Of a DNA stretch of 5,547 nucleotides, positions 1 through 5,271 are shown piece by piece. Within the stretch, counting starts at the first letter, position 1. Each line of letters begins with the position of its first letter. The notes beneath the pieces were generated by a model. That model made no database searches, was not told where the DNA came from, and was given only the letters and a program-made list of their open reading frames with translations. Made by a program: the position numbers and the translations under genes. This DNA comes from Thermococcus sp. (GTDB taxonomy: Archaea; Methanobacteriota_B; Thermococci; Thermococcales; Thermococcaceae). The stretch spans positions 1 through 5,547 of the forward strand of contig JALVUT010000459.1 of assembly GCA_027035445.1 (NCBI GenBank), read 5' to 3'.

Positions 1-286
1 CCATCTCCCCCGCGAGCACTCCCATCATAACCGGCCTCACCGGGACGCGCGTGGCTGGAACTGGAATCTCATCCGGTTTCTTGCCGGTCTTCCTCGCTAT
101 TATACCAATAACTAAGGGTATGCAGGTCCTCCCCTGACAAGGACCCATTCCAATGCGCGTCAGCCTTTTAATCTCCTCGATATCCGTGATTCCCTGATCT
201 ATTAAGTCCTCTATCTCCTTCTGCGTGACGTCGTTGCAGCGGCAGATTATTATCCTTCCCCTTGGATTGTCGGTGTTCTCAGTCAT
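1..286 (-). CDS. pdhX: BFD-type [2Fe-2S] small subunit of PDH2-type proline dehydrogenase (3' end cut by window)
   Basis: Small electron-transfer protein, likely the delta-type subunit of a four-subunit dye-linked L-proline dehydrogenase. The first 95 codons are visible and the frame is still open at base 1. Seen: the bacterioferritin-associated-ferredoxin (BFD) cysteine pattern C15-x-C17-x32-C50-x4-C55, with the segment GITDIEEIKRLTRIGMG between the cysteine pairs, followed by a basic, proline-rich tail. Four cysteines in this arrangement bind one [2Fe-2S] cluster in the family. The ATG lies inside the end of the ferredoxin gene (8-nt overlap, ATGACTGA), and a GGTGA site sits just upstream, so the two are probably translationally coupled. 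The same domain is fused to the C-terminus of the alpha subunit encoded at 3615-5093. Gene symbol and subunit name come from memory of the Thermococcus profundus pdh cluster. A catalytic beta gene probably follows outside the window. Confidence 0.85.
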   Translation of the reverse strand, partial: MTENTDNPRGRIIICRCNDVTQKEIEDLIDQGITDIEEIKRLTRIGMGPCQGRTCIPLVIGIIARKTGKKPDEIPVPATRVPVRPVMMGVLAGEM

Positions 287-797
287 TTTCACCATCCCCC
301 GGCACTTTAATTGCCCTGACCTCCCACGCCAGCTCTATCGGCACCTCCACGGTCACAACGGCCGTATCTCCAAGGCTCTTCTCTCGTGGGATGACGAGGG
401 TAACTTTCCCCCTCCCAACGGCTTCGCCAACGCGGTTAAGAAGTATCACCTCGTCGCCTCTCCTCGGGACGGGCAGGAGTTCATGGGGCATTGTTATCCT
501 CGCCCTGTCCCCAACGTACTGAACCATGAAGAAGGCCAGCCCGGGACATATCTGGACGCAGAGGGAACAGCCTATGCACTCCTCGTAGTTCACCCTGGGA
601 AGGTCGTTGGGTGTGGGCATGTCGATGGCATTCACAGGGCAGATCTCCCGGCACGGAGCACAGGGGATTTCCTGGGGGCACTCCGGGACTGCAACGGGCT
701 TCCGGCGGAGCCTCTCTTCGCTCGGCTTTGGGATTATCCCGAAGAGTTCATCAGGTGTTATGTAGCCCTTTTTAAGGTATCCAGGTATCCCGCTCAT
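279..797 (-). CDS. pdhF: Ferredoxin-like subunit with two [4Fe-4S] clusters, PDH2-type proline dehydrogenase
   Basis: 172-residue iron-sulfur protein, about 19 kDa, likely the gamma-type subunit that passes electrons within the proline dehydrogenase complex. Seen: eight cysteines in two groups, C40-x5-C46-x2-C49-x3-C53-P and C74-x2-C77-x2-C80-x3-C84-P, the pattern of a two-[4Fe-4S] ferredoxin. The first group has a longer first spacing than the usual x2. Residues 1-35 are a basic N-terminal segment. Residues 87-172 form a cysteine-free, valine-rich extension that I do not recognise, probably a small beta domain for subunit contact. Start: ATG at 797 follows GGAGG (809-805) by seven bases. The frame could extend to a TTG at 848, but that has no better ribosome site. 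The gene follows alpha after an 88-nt gap and overlaps the next gene by 8 nt. No signal peptide, so it is cytoplasmic. Symbol from memory of T. profundus. Confidence 0.88.
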   Translation of the reverse strand: MSGIPGYLKKGYITPDELFGIIPKPSEERLRRKPVAVPECPQEIPCAPCREICPVNAIDMPTPNDLPRVNYEECIGCSLCVQICPGLAFFMVQYVGDRARITMPHELLPVPRRGDEVILLNRVGEAVGRGKVTLVIPREKSLGDTAVVTVEVPIELAWEVRAIKVPGDGEND

Positions 798-804
798 CCT
801 CTCG

Positions 805-809
805 CCTCC
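805..809 (-). promoter_or_regulatory. Ribosome binding site deciding the ferredoxin start
   Basis: GGAGG on the minus strand, seven bases before the ATG at 797. It matches the archaeal anti-Shine-Dalgarno core and is the reason for preferring this start over an in-frame TTG 51 bases upstream. Confidence 0.8.
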
Positions 810-885
810 ACAGCCCTTTCTGACGAAAGCGCTGGCGGAAAAGTGCAAACTCTGAAAGTGGGTAGTGTGTGTCCACGTGCAACCT

Positions 886-2337
886 TCATCCTTCCACCCC
901 CTCGGATGTCCCGGCCATGGCCTTCTTTATGCCCTCCAGTATGTGCCTTCCGAACGGCCCTGAGCGGAACTCGTCGAGGTCGTGCTGGGCCTTCCTTATC
1001 TCGTTGAGCCACTCTGGCGATGCCACACCTGCTTTCAATGCGGCCGCTATGCCAGCTATCTTCCCCTCAAGCATCGCCGTTGTCGCTTCCTCTATTCCTG
1101 CTGAGTCGCCGGCAACGAAGATTCCTTGGACGGTCGTCTCCATCCTGTCGTCCCTTACCGCCACGTGCCCGCTCAGCTCGCGGACGTACCTTATCTGACA
1201 GCCCGCCTGGTGGAGGAGCTCTATGCTTGGCCTCAAACCAACGGCAAGGGCTATGACATCGACGTCAAAGACCCTCTCCGTCCCCGGAATCGGCCTCCAG
1301 TTATCGTCGAGCTTGGCCACAAACGCCCTCTCGACCTTCTCCTTCCCCTCGGCACGCAGAATCGTGTGCCTTGTGAGGATTGGGATTCCGAGGCGTCTCA
1401 CCTTGGCCGCGTGGACGAAGTAGCCTCCAACTCTGGGCATCGCCTCGACTATGGCCTTCACGTCCACCCCTGTCTGGACGAGCTGGTACGCCAGAATTAG
1501 TCCTACGTTTCCGGCACCGACTATCAGGATGCGGTTGCCGGGCTTAACACCGTAGGTGTTCATGAGGGTCTGTATTGCCCCGGCGCCGTAGATTCCGGGC
1601 AGGTCGTTGTTCTCGAAGGGTATCATCTTTTCCATGGCTCCCGTTGCAACGACGAGGCTCTTCCCGGTGAACTCTATGAGTTCGGTATTCCTCCTAACGG
1701 CGGTGACAAGCTTCTCGTCACCCTCCTGGAAGATGCCAACGGCAGAGGTTTCTAAGAAGAGCCGTATCCCCTCTCTCTTTTTAACCTCCTCTTCGAGGAT
1801 TTTGGCTATTTTAACCCCTCTAACTCCGGCGAACTGCTCCCTCTTTCCAAAGAACTTGTGGGTCTGCTTCACGAGCTGGCCGCCGAGCATGGGCTGCTCG
1901 TCCAGCAGAATGACACTCGCGCCGGCATCGGCCGCGTTTATGGCCGCCATAAGTCCGGCCGGTCCGCCGCCGATGACTAGGACGTCTGCCTCATAGCGGG
2001 GAGCGTTCTTCCATGTCGGTGGTTTTGTAGTCTTTGGAAGCTCCTCCTTGCCCCTCTGCATCTCTACTCTCATGCCGTTCTCGACGAGGGTTATGCACGA
2101 ACGAACGTTCGGGATGCCGTTCACCTTCACCAGACAGGAGGAGCACTTCCCGATGGCACAGAAAAGGCCCCTGGGTCTATGCTTTTCACCGCTGTAGCTT
2201 AAGACCCTAACCCCCGCTGCATGCAACGCCATGGCTATGGTTTCACCCTCGTAGGCCTCTATGGGTTGCCCCTCAAAGTATATCGTGACCTTCCTGCCGC
2301 GCTCAAACGTTAGAACAGGATGTTCATTGAGGCGCAT
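886..2337 (-). CDS. pdhA: Alpha subunit of PDH2-type dye-linked L-proline dehydrogenase (FAD/NADH dehydrogenase with [2Fe-2S] domain)
   Basis: 483-residue flavoprotein. In the related T. profundus complex the alpha subunit oxidises NADH with a dye acceptor, while beta oxidises proline. Seen, in order: an N-terminal ferredoxin-like domain (about 15-95) with C60-x4-C65-x2-C68-x12-C81, a complete [2Fe-2S] set; the FAD Rossmann motif GGGPAG (123-128) with acidic E147 closing its second strand; ATGA (231-234); a second, nucleotide-binding GAGNVG (274-279) with E298 at the end of the next strand, suggesting NADH rather than NADPH; and the FAD-binding AGD (409-411). The family includes the alpha subunits of sarcosine oxidase and HCN synthase. 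It lacks the C-terminal BFD domain found in its paralogue at 3615-5093, and that domain is the separate gene at 286-1. ATG 2337 is preceded by GGTGA nine bases away. It is the first gene of its own transcription unit, judged by the T-tracts upstream. Substrate is inferred. Confidence 0.9.
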   Translation of the reverse strand: MRLNEHPVLTFERGRKVTIYFEGQPIEAYEGETIAMALHAAGVRVLSYSGEKHRPRGLFCAIGKCSSCLVKVNGIPNVRSCITLVENGMRVEMQRGKEELPKTTKPPTWKNAPRYEADVLVIGGGPAGLMAAINAADAGASVILLDEQPMLGGQLVKQTHKFFGKREQFAGVRGVKIAKILEEEVKKREGIRLFLETSAVGIFQEGDEKLVTAVRRNTELIEFTGKSLVVATGAMEKMIPFENNDLPGIYGAGAIQTLMNTYGVKPGNRILIVGAGNVGLILAYQLVQTGVDVKAIVEAMPRVGGYFVHAAKVRRLGIPILTRHTILRAEGKEKVERAFVAKLDDNWRPIPGTERVFDVDVIALAVGLRPSIELLHQAGCQIRYVRELSGHVAVRDDRMETTVQGIFVAGDSAGIEEATTAMLEGKIAGIAAALKAGVASPEWLNEIRKAQHDLDEFRSGPFGRHILEGIKKAMAGTSEGVEG

Positions 2338-2383
2338 TTCCTTTCACCTGTGTAAGCTTGAGGAGGAGGTTTATGAGGATTTT

Positions 2384-2393
2384 TTCATAAAAA
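2384..2393 (-). promoter_or_regulatory. Candidate TATA box for the pdhA-pdhF-pdhX operon
   Basis: TTTTTATGAA on the minus strand, about 52 bases before the ATG at 2337. The distance is nearly the same as that from the much better TATA box to the start at 5093 (about 54). It would place transcription start about 25 bases upstream of the ATG, leaving room for the GGTGA site. The match to TTTATAAA is imperfect, and the A/T-rich surroundings make chance matches likely. Confidence 0.4.
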
Positions 2394-2401
2394 CGTTGTC
2401 C

Positions 2402-2419
2402 ACCTTTGGTTAAAAACGA
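2402..2419 (+). repeat. Copy 2 of an 18-bp element shared by both operon-upstream regions
   Basis: ACCTTTGGTTAAAAACGA reads on the plus strand here. It matches ACCTTTGGTTTTAAACCA (minus strand, 5187-5170) at 15 of 18 positions, the first ten being identical. The core ACC-TTT-GGT is an inverted repeat. It lies nine bases upstream of the candidate TATA box at 2393-2384 and 65-82 bases from the ATG at 2337, inside the T-tract region. Possible operator for a shared regulator; this is inference. Confidence 0.4.
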
Positions 2420-2445
2420 AAAAACGCGAAAAAAGAATAGAAAAA
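2412..2445 (-). terminator. T-tract archaeal terminator after the PDH1-type operon
   Basis: Starting seven bases after the beta stop codon, the minus strand carries four T-runs of 5, 6, 6 and 5 bases (2445-2441, 2434-2429, 2424-2419, 2416-2412). Repeated oligo-T on the non-template strand without a needed hairpin is the usual intrinsic terminator in Thermococcales. It suggests that the alpha-beta pair and the following pdhA-pdhF-pdhX genes are at least partly separate transcription units. Confidence 0.75.
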
Positions 2446-2451
2446 CATCTT

Positions 2452-3612
2452 TCATCCCATCTGAAGGGCTTGACCACGGAGTTCACCACGCTTGAAGCGG
2501 TAAGGGTCGTACCACCATGCCGGAAGGTCGGTTCTGCCCTTCGTTACCAGATCGGCGATCATCTCTGCCACAGCCGGCGCGAGCATGAAGCCGTGGCCTG
2601 AAAATCCAGCTGCGATGTAGTAGTCGCCCAGCTCCTCGATCTTTCCTATTACAGGGTTGCTGTCGGGCGTCTTCGCGTAGTAACCGGCCCACGTCCTCAG
2701 TATGAGGAGTTCCCTCAATGCAGGGATTATCCTGGTGAAGTAATAGCTCACCTCGCGCATGAACTCGTAGGTCGGGTTCAAGTCGTAGGTCGGGCCGAGC
2801 TCGTAGCCCACTCCCCCGATCACCCCACCGTGGGCCGTCTGGGTGAGGTACGCATGTCCGTACTTGAAGGAGATAACCATCGGGTTAATGGAGCCTTTTT
2901 TTATGGGCTGTGTGATGACGGCCTGGTGCTTGTACGGCTCTATCGGTATCCTCGTCCTTATCCCCGCCATCGCGTTGATGAGCTTGGCCCACGCGTTGGT
3001 GGCGTTGATTACTATGCCGGTTCTTATAACTCCCCGGCTCGTCTTGAGGCCCTTTATCTCGCCGTTTTCTATGATGAAGTCCTTCACTTCGGTGTACTCC
3101 ACAAGCTTAGCCCCGAACTTCTCGGCGTGCAGGGCAAAGGCCGCAGTTGAGTGGAAGGGATCCGCCTTTCCGTCGGTCGGGTTCCAGGAGGCTGCCACAA
3201 CCTCGCTGATGTCGAGGAGGGGAACTATCTCCCTCGCCTCCTCAGGGGTTATGAGTATTGTTGGCAAACCAAACCTGTTCTGTATCGCTATGTTCCTCTT
3301 GAACTCCTCGACCTCATCGTCGTCGTAGAGCAGGAAGAGGTAGCCGGTCTGACTGAAGGGGAAGCCGTATTCCTCACTATAGCGCTTCCACAGCTCGACG
3401 GAGCGTTTCATAACCTGAACGTTCGCCTCATCCCCGAACTGCTGCCTTATTCCGGTTCCACAGCGGAAGGTTGAACCGGAACCTATGAAGCGCTTTTCTA
3501 TGACCGTAACGTCTTCCCCGCGCTTTGCAAGCTCATGGGCTATGGTGACACCGACTATTCCACCGCCGATGACCGTTATCTCACTCTTTTCCGGAAGCTC
3601 CCTCGTCGACAT
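2452..3612 (-). CDS. Beta (catalytic) subunit of PDH1-type dye-linked L-proline dehydrogenase
   Basis: FAD-dependent amino-acid oxidoreductase of the DAO/glycine-oxidase fold; proline to pyrroline-5-carboxylate by family. Residue numbers count from the upstream ATG at 3618 (388 aa). Seen: FAD Rossmann GGGIVG at 18-23, E41 closing the next strand for the FAD ribose, the loop GSGSTFRCGTGIRQQF (46-61), and the C-terminal flavin signature with TPD (317-319) and GFSGHG (338-343). As I recall it, the P. horikoshii PDH1 beta protein is 382 aa, and it matches closely, down to the final residues ALQMG. No signal peptide or membrane segment. Start: ATG 3618 overlaps the alpha stop (ATGA) but has GGAGG only two bases away. 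ATG 3612, two codons in, has eight bases of spacing, so I prefer it (386 aa). Related proteins are often named sarcosine oxidase or D-nopaline dehydrogenase; the proline assignment is inferred. Confidence 0.9.
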   Translation of the reverse strand: MSTRELPEKSEITVIGGGIVGVTIAHELAKRGEDVTVIEKRFIGSGSTFRCGTGIRQQFGDEANVQVMKRSVELWKRYSEEYGFPFSQTGYLFLLYDDDEVEEFKRNIAIQNRFGLPTILITPEEAREIVPLLDISEVVAASWNPTDGKADPFHSTAAFALHAEKFGAKLVEYTEVKDFIIENGEIKGLKTSRGVIRTGIVINATNAWAKLINAMAGIRTRIPIEPYKHQAVITQPIKKGSINPMVISFKYGHAYLTQTAHGGVIGGVGYELGPTYDLNPTYEFMREVSYYFTRIIPALRELLILRTWAGYYAKTPDSNPVIGKIEELGDYYIAAGFSGHGFMLAPAVAEMIADLVTKGRTDLPAWWYDPYRFKRGELRGQALQMG

Positions 3613-3614
3613 CT

Positions 3615-5093
3615 TCATTCCCTCCCGGCGACAACTTTCATTCTGACGTTCTTTATGGGCGGCCTCGCGATAGGTATGTCGAGCCTGTCCATCGGCGTTC
3701 CACTCCTCTGGGACACAAGCAGAGCCCCGTTGAAGAGGCAGAAGCGTCCCTGGCAGAAGCCCATCGCGAGGTGCGTCAGGCGCTTGATTATCTGCAGGTC
3801 GGTTATGCCGCTCTTGACAATGTCATCAACCTTTCCTAGGGTGACGCCGCATCCGCATATCTGCACGTCCTCTCCGTTGAAGCCGTCTAGCGGAACCCTG
3901 GCGGGCGGCCTTGCCACGGGCTCGTACTCCATGAGTTTCTCCTCGTATATACAGGGCTCGACATCGTGGCCGAACTCCTTGAGGATGTGTGCCCCAACGA
4001 GCTTTCCCTCAAGGTAGTTCGCGTAGTGCGGCTTTATGCTAACGGCGCTTCCGGCGACGTAGATGCCGTTCCTTATCCTGTGCTGCCCATCGAGAGCAGG
4101 TGTGTAGTAGCCGCGCTTGAAGCGGACCTTCCCTCCGGCCTGGGTTACGGGGTTTATGTCGGGAACCCTGCCGTCGGCCATTATGAGTGCGTCGACCTCG
4201 TAGACGTTGCCGTTCCCATCGATGAGGCGCTCAACCCCCTCGTTCCCTTCGACGCGCCTCGGATTTGAAACCACGACGTACTCTATGCCCCAGCGGTCCA
4301 GCTCTGCCGTTACTTCCTCCGGGAACGCACCGACAACGGCGACTTTCTTTCCGGGAGCAACCCCCCAGACGTTGATGGCCTCGAGTGCATCCCCCCTCCT
4401 GAAAACTCCAGGGTAATCGTTGTTCTCGAGGAGCATTATACTGTCAACGGCGCCCGTAGCCAGAACAACGCGCCTGGCCATGAACTCTATCAGCTGGTCG
4501 TTCCTGACGGCGGGAACGAGGAAGTACTCGCCCTTGTCAAAGACTCCGAGGACCGTCGTCTTGAGAAAAAGCCTAACGTTCTCATGGAAATCGGTGAGTC
4601 TCTCTATGGCCCCTCTTGGGTTTCCAAAACCCTCCTGCTCAACGCCCTTAAGCCACATGTCGCCACCGAGCCAGCCTTTTTCCTCGATGAGCGCAACGCT
4701 CAACTTTTCGCCTAGCTCCTCGACGGCACCAAGGCCGGCCGGACCGGCGCCTATAACGGCGACATCGACGACATAGCGGAGAACAGGCTTACTCTTGTCA
4801 ATTTTTACCTGCTCCTGGAACTCGTCGTAGCGCTGCCTCTCAATCTTCATACCGTCCTTGACCACGAGCTTCCTGCCGTTGACGTTCTTGATACCGTTTA
4901 CGGTAACTGAAACCGGGCCGAAGGTGAAGGCACCGCGGTGCCTCCCTTCGGTGCTTACCGTGAGCCAGTAAACGCCGTTGGCGAGCATCGCAACAGGGAA
5001 CTTCTCGCCTTCGTAGGCCTCGTAGGCCTTTCCTTCAAAATAAATCGTGACTTTCTTAGAAGGATCCTTCTCGGTCAGGTCGAGCGGTCTCAT
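3615..5093 (-). CDS. Alpha subunit of PDH1-type L-proline dehydrogenase, degenerate reductase with fused BFD domain
   Basis: 492-residue partner of the beta subunit, paralogous to the protein at 886-2337. Seen, in order: a ferredoxin-like domain (about 13-90) in which all four cluster cysteines are absent and the loop is about four residues shorter (positions 54-75); a first Rossmann motif GAGPAG (115-120) that is intact; ATGA (212-215); the second dinucleotide motif reduced to GAFPEE (255-260); the usual AGD replaced by AGS (347-349); and a C-terminal BFD domain with C413-x-C415-x31-C447-x4-C452. It probably cannot bind NADH, and may not bind FAD in the usual way. In the P. horikoshii PDH1 alpha4-beta4 structure (from memory) alpha holds ATP, FMN sits between subunits and beta holds FAD, which fits these losses. 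ATG 5093 has GAGGTG upstream, and the stop overlaps the beta ATG. Its job is likely structural and electron transfer. Confidence 0.9.
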   Translation of the reverse strand: MRPLDLTEKDPSKKVTIYFEGKAYEAYEGEKFPVAMLANGVYWLTVSTEGRHRGAFTFGPVSVTVNGIKNVNGRKLVVKDGMKIERQRYDEFQEQVKIDKSKPVLRYVVDVAVIGAGPAGLGAVEELGEKLSVALIEEKGWLGGDMWLKGVEQEGFGNPRGAIERLTDFHENVRLFLKTTVLGVFDKGEYFLVPAVRNDQLIEFMARRVVLATGAVDSIMLLENNDYPGVFRRGDALEAINVWGVAPGKKVAVVGAFPEEVTAELDRWGIEYVVVSNPRRVEGNEGVERLIDGNGNVYEVDALIMADGRVPDINPVTQAGGKVRFKRGYYTPALDGQHRIRNGIYVAGSAVSIKPHYANYLEGKLVGAHILKEFGHDVEPCIYEEKLMEYEPVARPPARVPLDGFNGEDVQICGCGVTLGKVDDIVKSGITDLQIIKRLTHLAMGFCQGRFCLFNGALLVSQRSGTPMDRLDIPIARPPIKNVRMKVVAGRE

Positions 5094-5143
5094 GCTCCCA
5101 CCTCGAAGATTTTACAACAGGCGCCCTTTCTTATACACTGATG

Positions 5144-5151
5144 TTTATAAA
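5144..5151 (-). promoter_or_regulatory. TATA box of the PDH1-type alpha-beta operon
   Basis: TTTATAAA on the minus strand, about 54 bases before the ATG at 5093, with A/T-rich sequence AACTTAATAT directly upstream where a BRE would lie. This is close to the archaeal consensus. Transcription start is expected near 5122, giving a leader of about 29 bases that contains the GAGGTG ribosome site. Confidence 0.75.
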
Positions 5152-5169
5152 TATTAAGTTGATCAGAAA

Positions 5170-5187
5170 TGGTTTAAAACCAAAGGT
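5170..5187 (-). repeat. Copy 1 of the shared 18-bp element, overlapping a 13-bp perfect dyad
   Basis: ACCTTTGGTTTTAAACCA on the minus strand, 15/18 identical to the plus-strand sequence at 2402-2419. It overlaps a perfect dyad TGGTTT-A-AAACCA (5170-5182), and its core ACC-TTT-GGT is itself an inverted repeat. It lies about 19 bases upstream of the TATA box, a position used by archaeal activators. No regulator is identified. Confidence 0.45.
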
Positions 5188-5213
5188 TCAAGACTCATGA
5201 GCTTGATTCCCTG

Positions 5214-5250
5214 CCCTTCCTGTGGGGGTCCCTTGGGCATAGGAAGAGGG
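5214..5250. other. Possible hairpin in the spacer after the GTPase gene
   Basis: CCCTTCCT (5214-5221) can pair with AGGAAGAGGG (5241-5250) with bulged bases, around a G/C-rich loop. On the minus strand it starts about 22 bases after the GTPase stop codon. No T-run follows, so it is not a classical terminator, though it might protect the 3' end. The rest of 5094-5271 holds only the promoter elements listed; no small gene with a ribosome site is seen. Confidence 0.25.
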
Positions 5251-5271
5251 AGTAAAGGAGGGAACGACGGT

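Noticed and set aside
798..848. N-terminal extension of the ferredoxin from TTG 848
   Set aside because: The 17 extra residues carry no recognisable feature, and the ATG at 797 has a properly spaced GGAGG.
225..1007. 260-codon plus-strand open frame
   Set aside because: It is antisense to the ferredoxin gene and the ends of its neighbours. Its product is low-complexity, with no recognisable domain, and such shadows are common opposite G+C-rich archaeal genes.
2338..2451. TrmBL1-type motif (TATCAC-N5-GTGATA) in either spacer
   Set aside because: Looked for in 2338-2451 and 5094-5271; no convincing match seen.
3535..4017. 160-codon plus-strand open frame over the alpha-beta junction
   Set aside because: It lies antisense to two genes with clear cofactor motifs and has no promoter or ribosome site of its own.
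3615..5093. Alpha subunit as a decaying pseudogene
   Set aside because: The frame is intact over 492 codons, has normal length, keeps the BFD cysteines and first Rossmann motif, and overlaps its partner gene. The motif losses match the known PDH1 family rather than random decay.
5163..5240. 25-codon minus-strand frame MPKGPPQEG... in the spacer
   Set aside because: It has no Shine-Dalgarno sequence, is very short, and ends inside the promoter region of the next operon.
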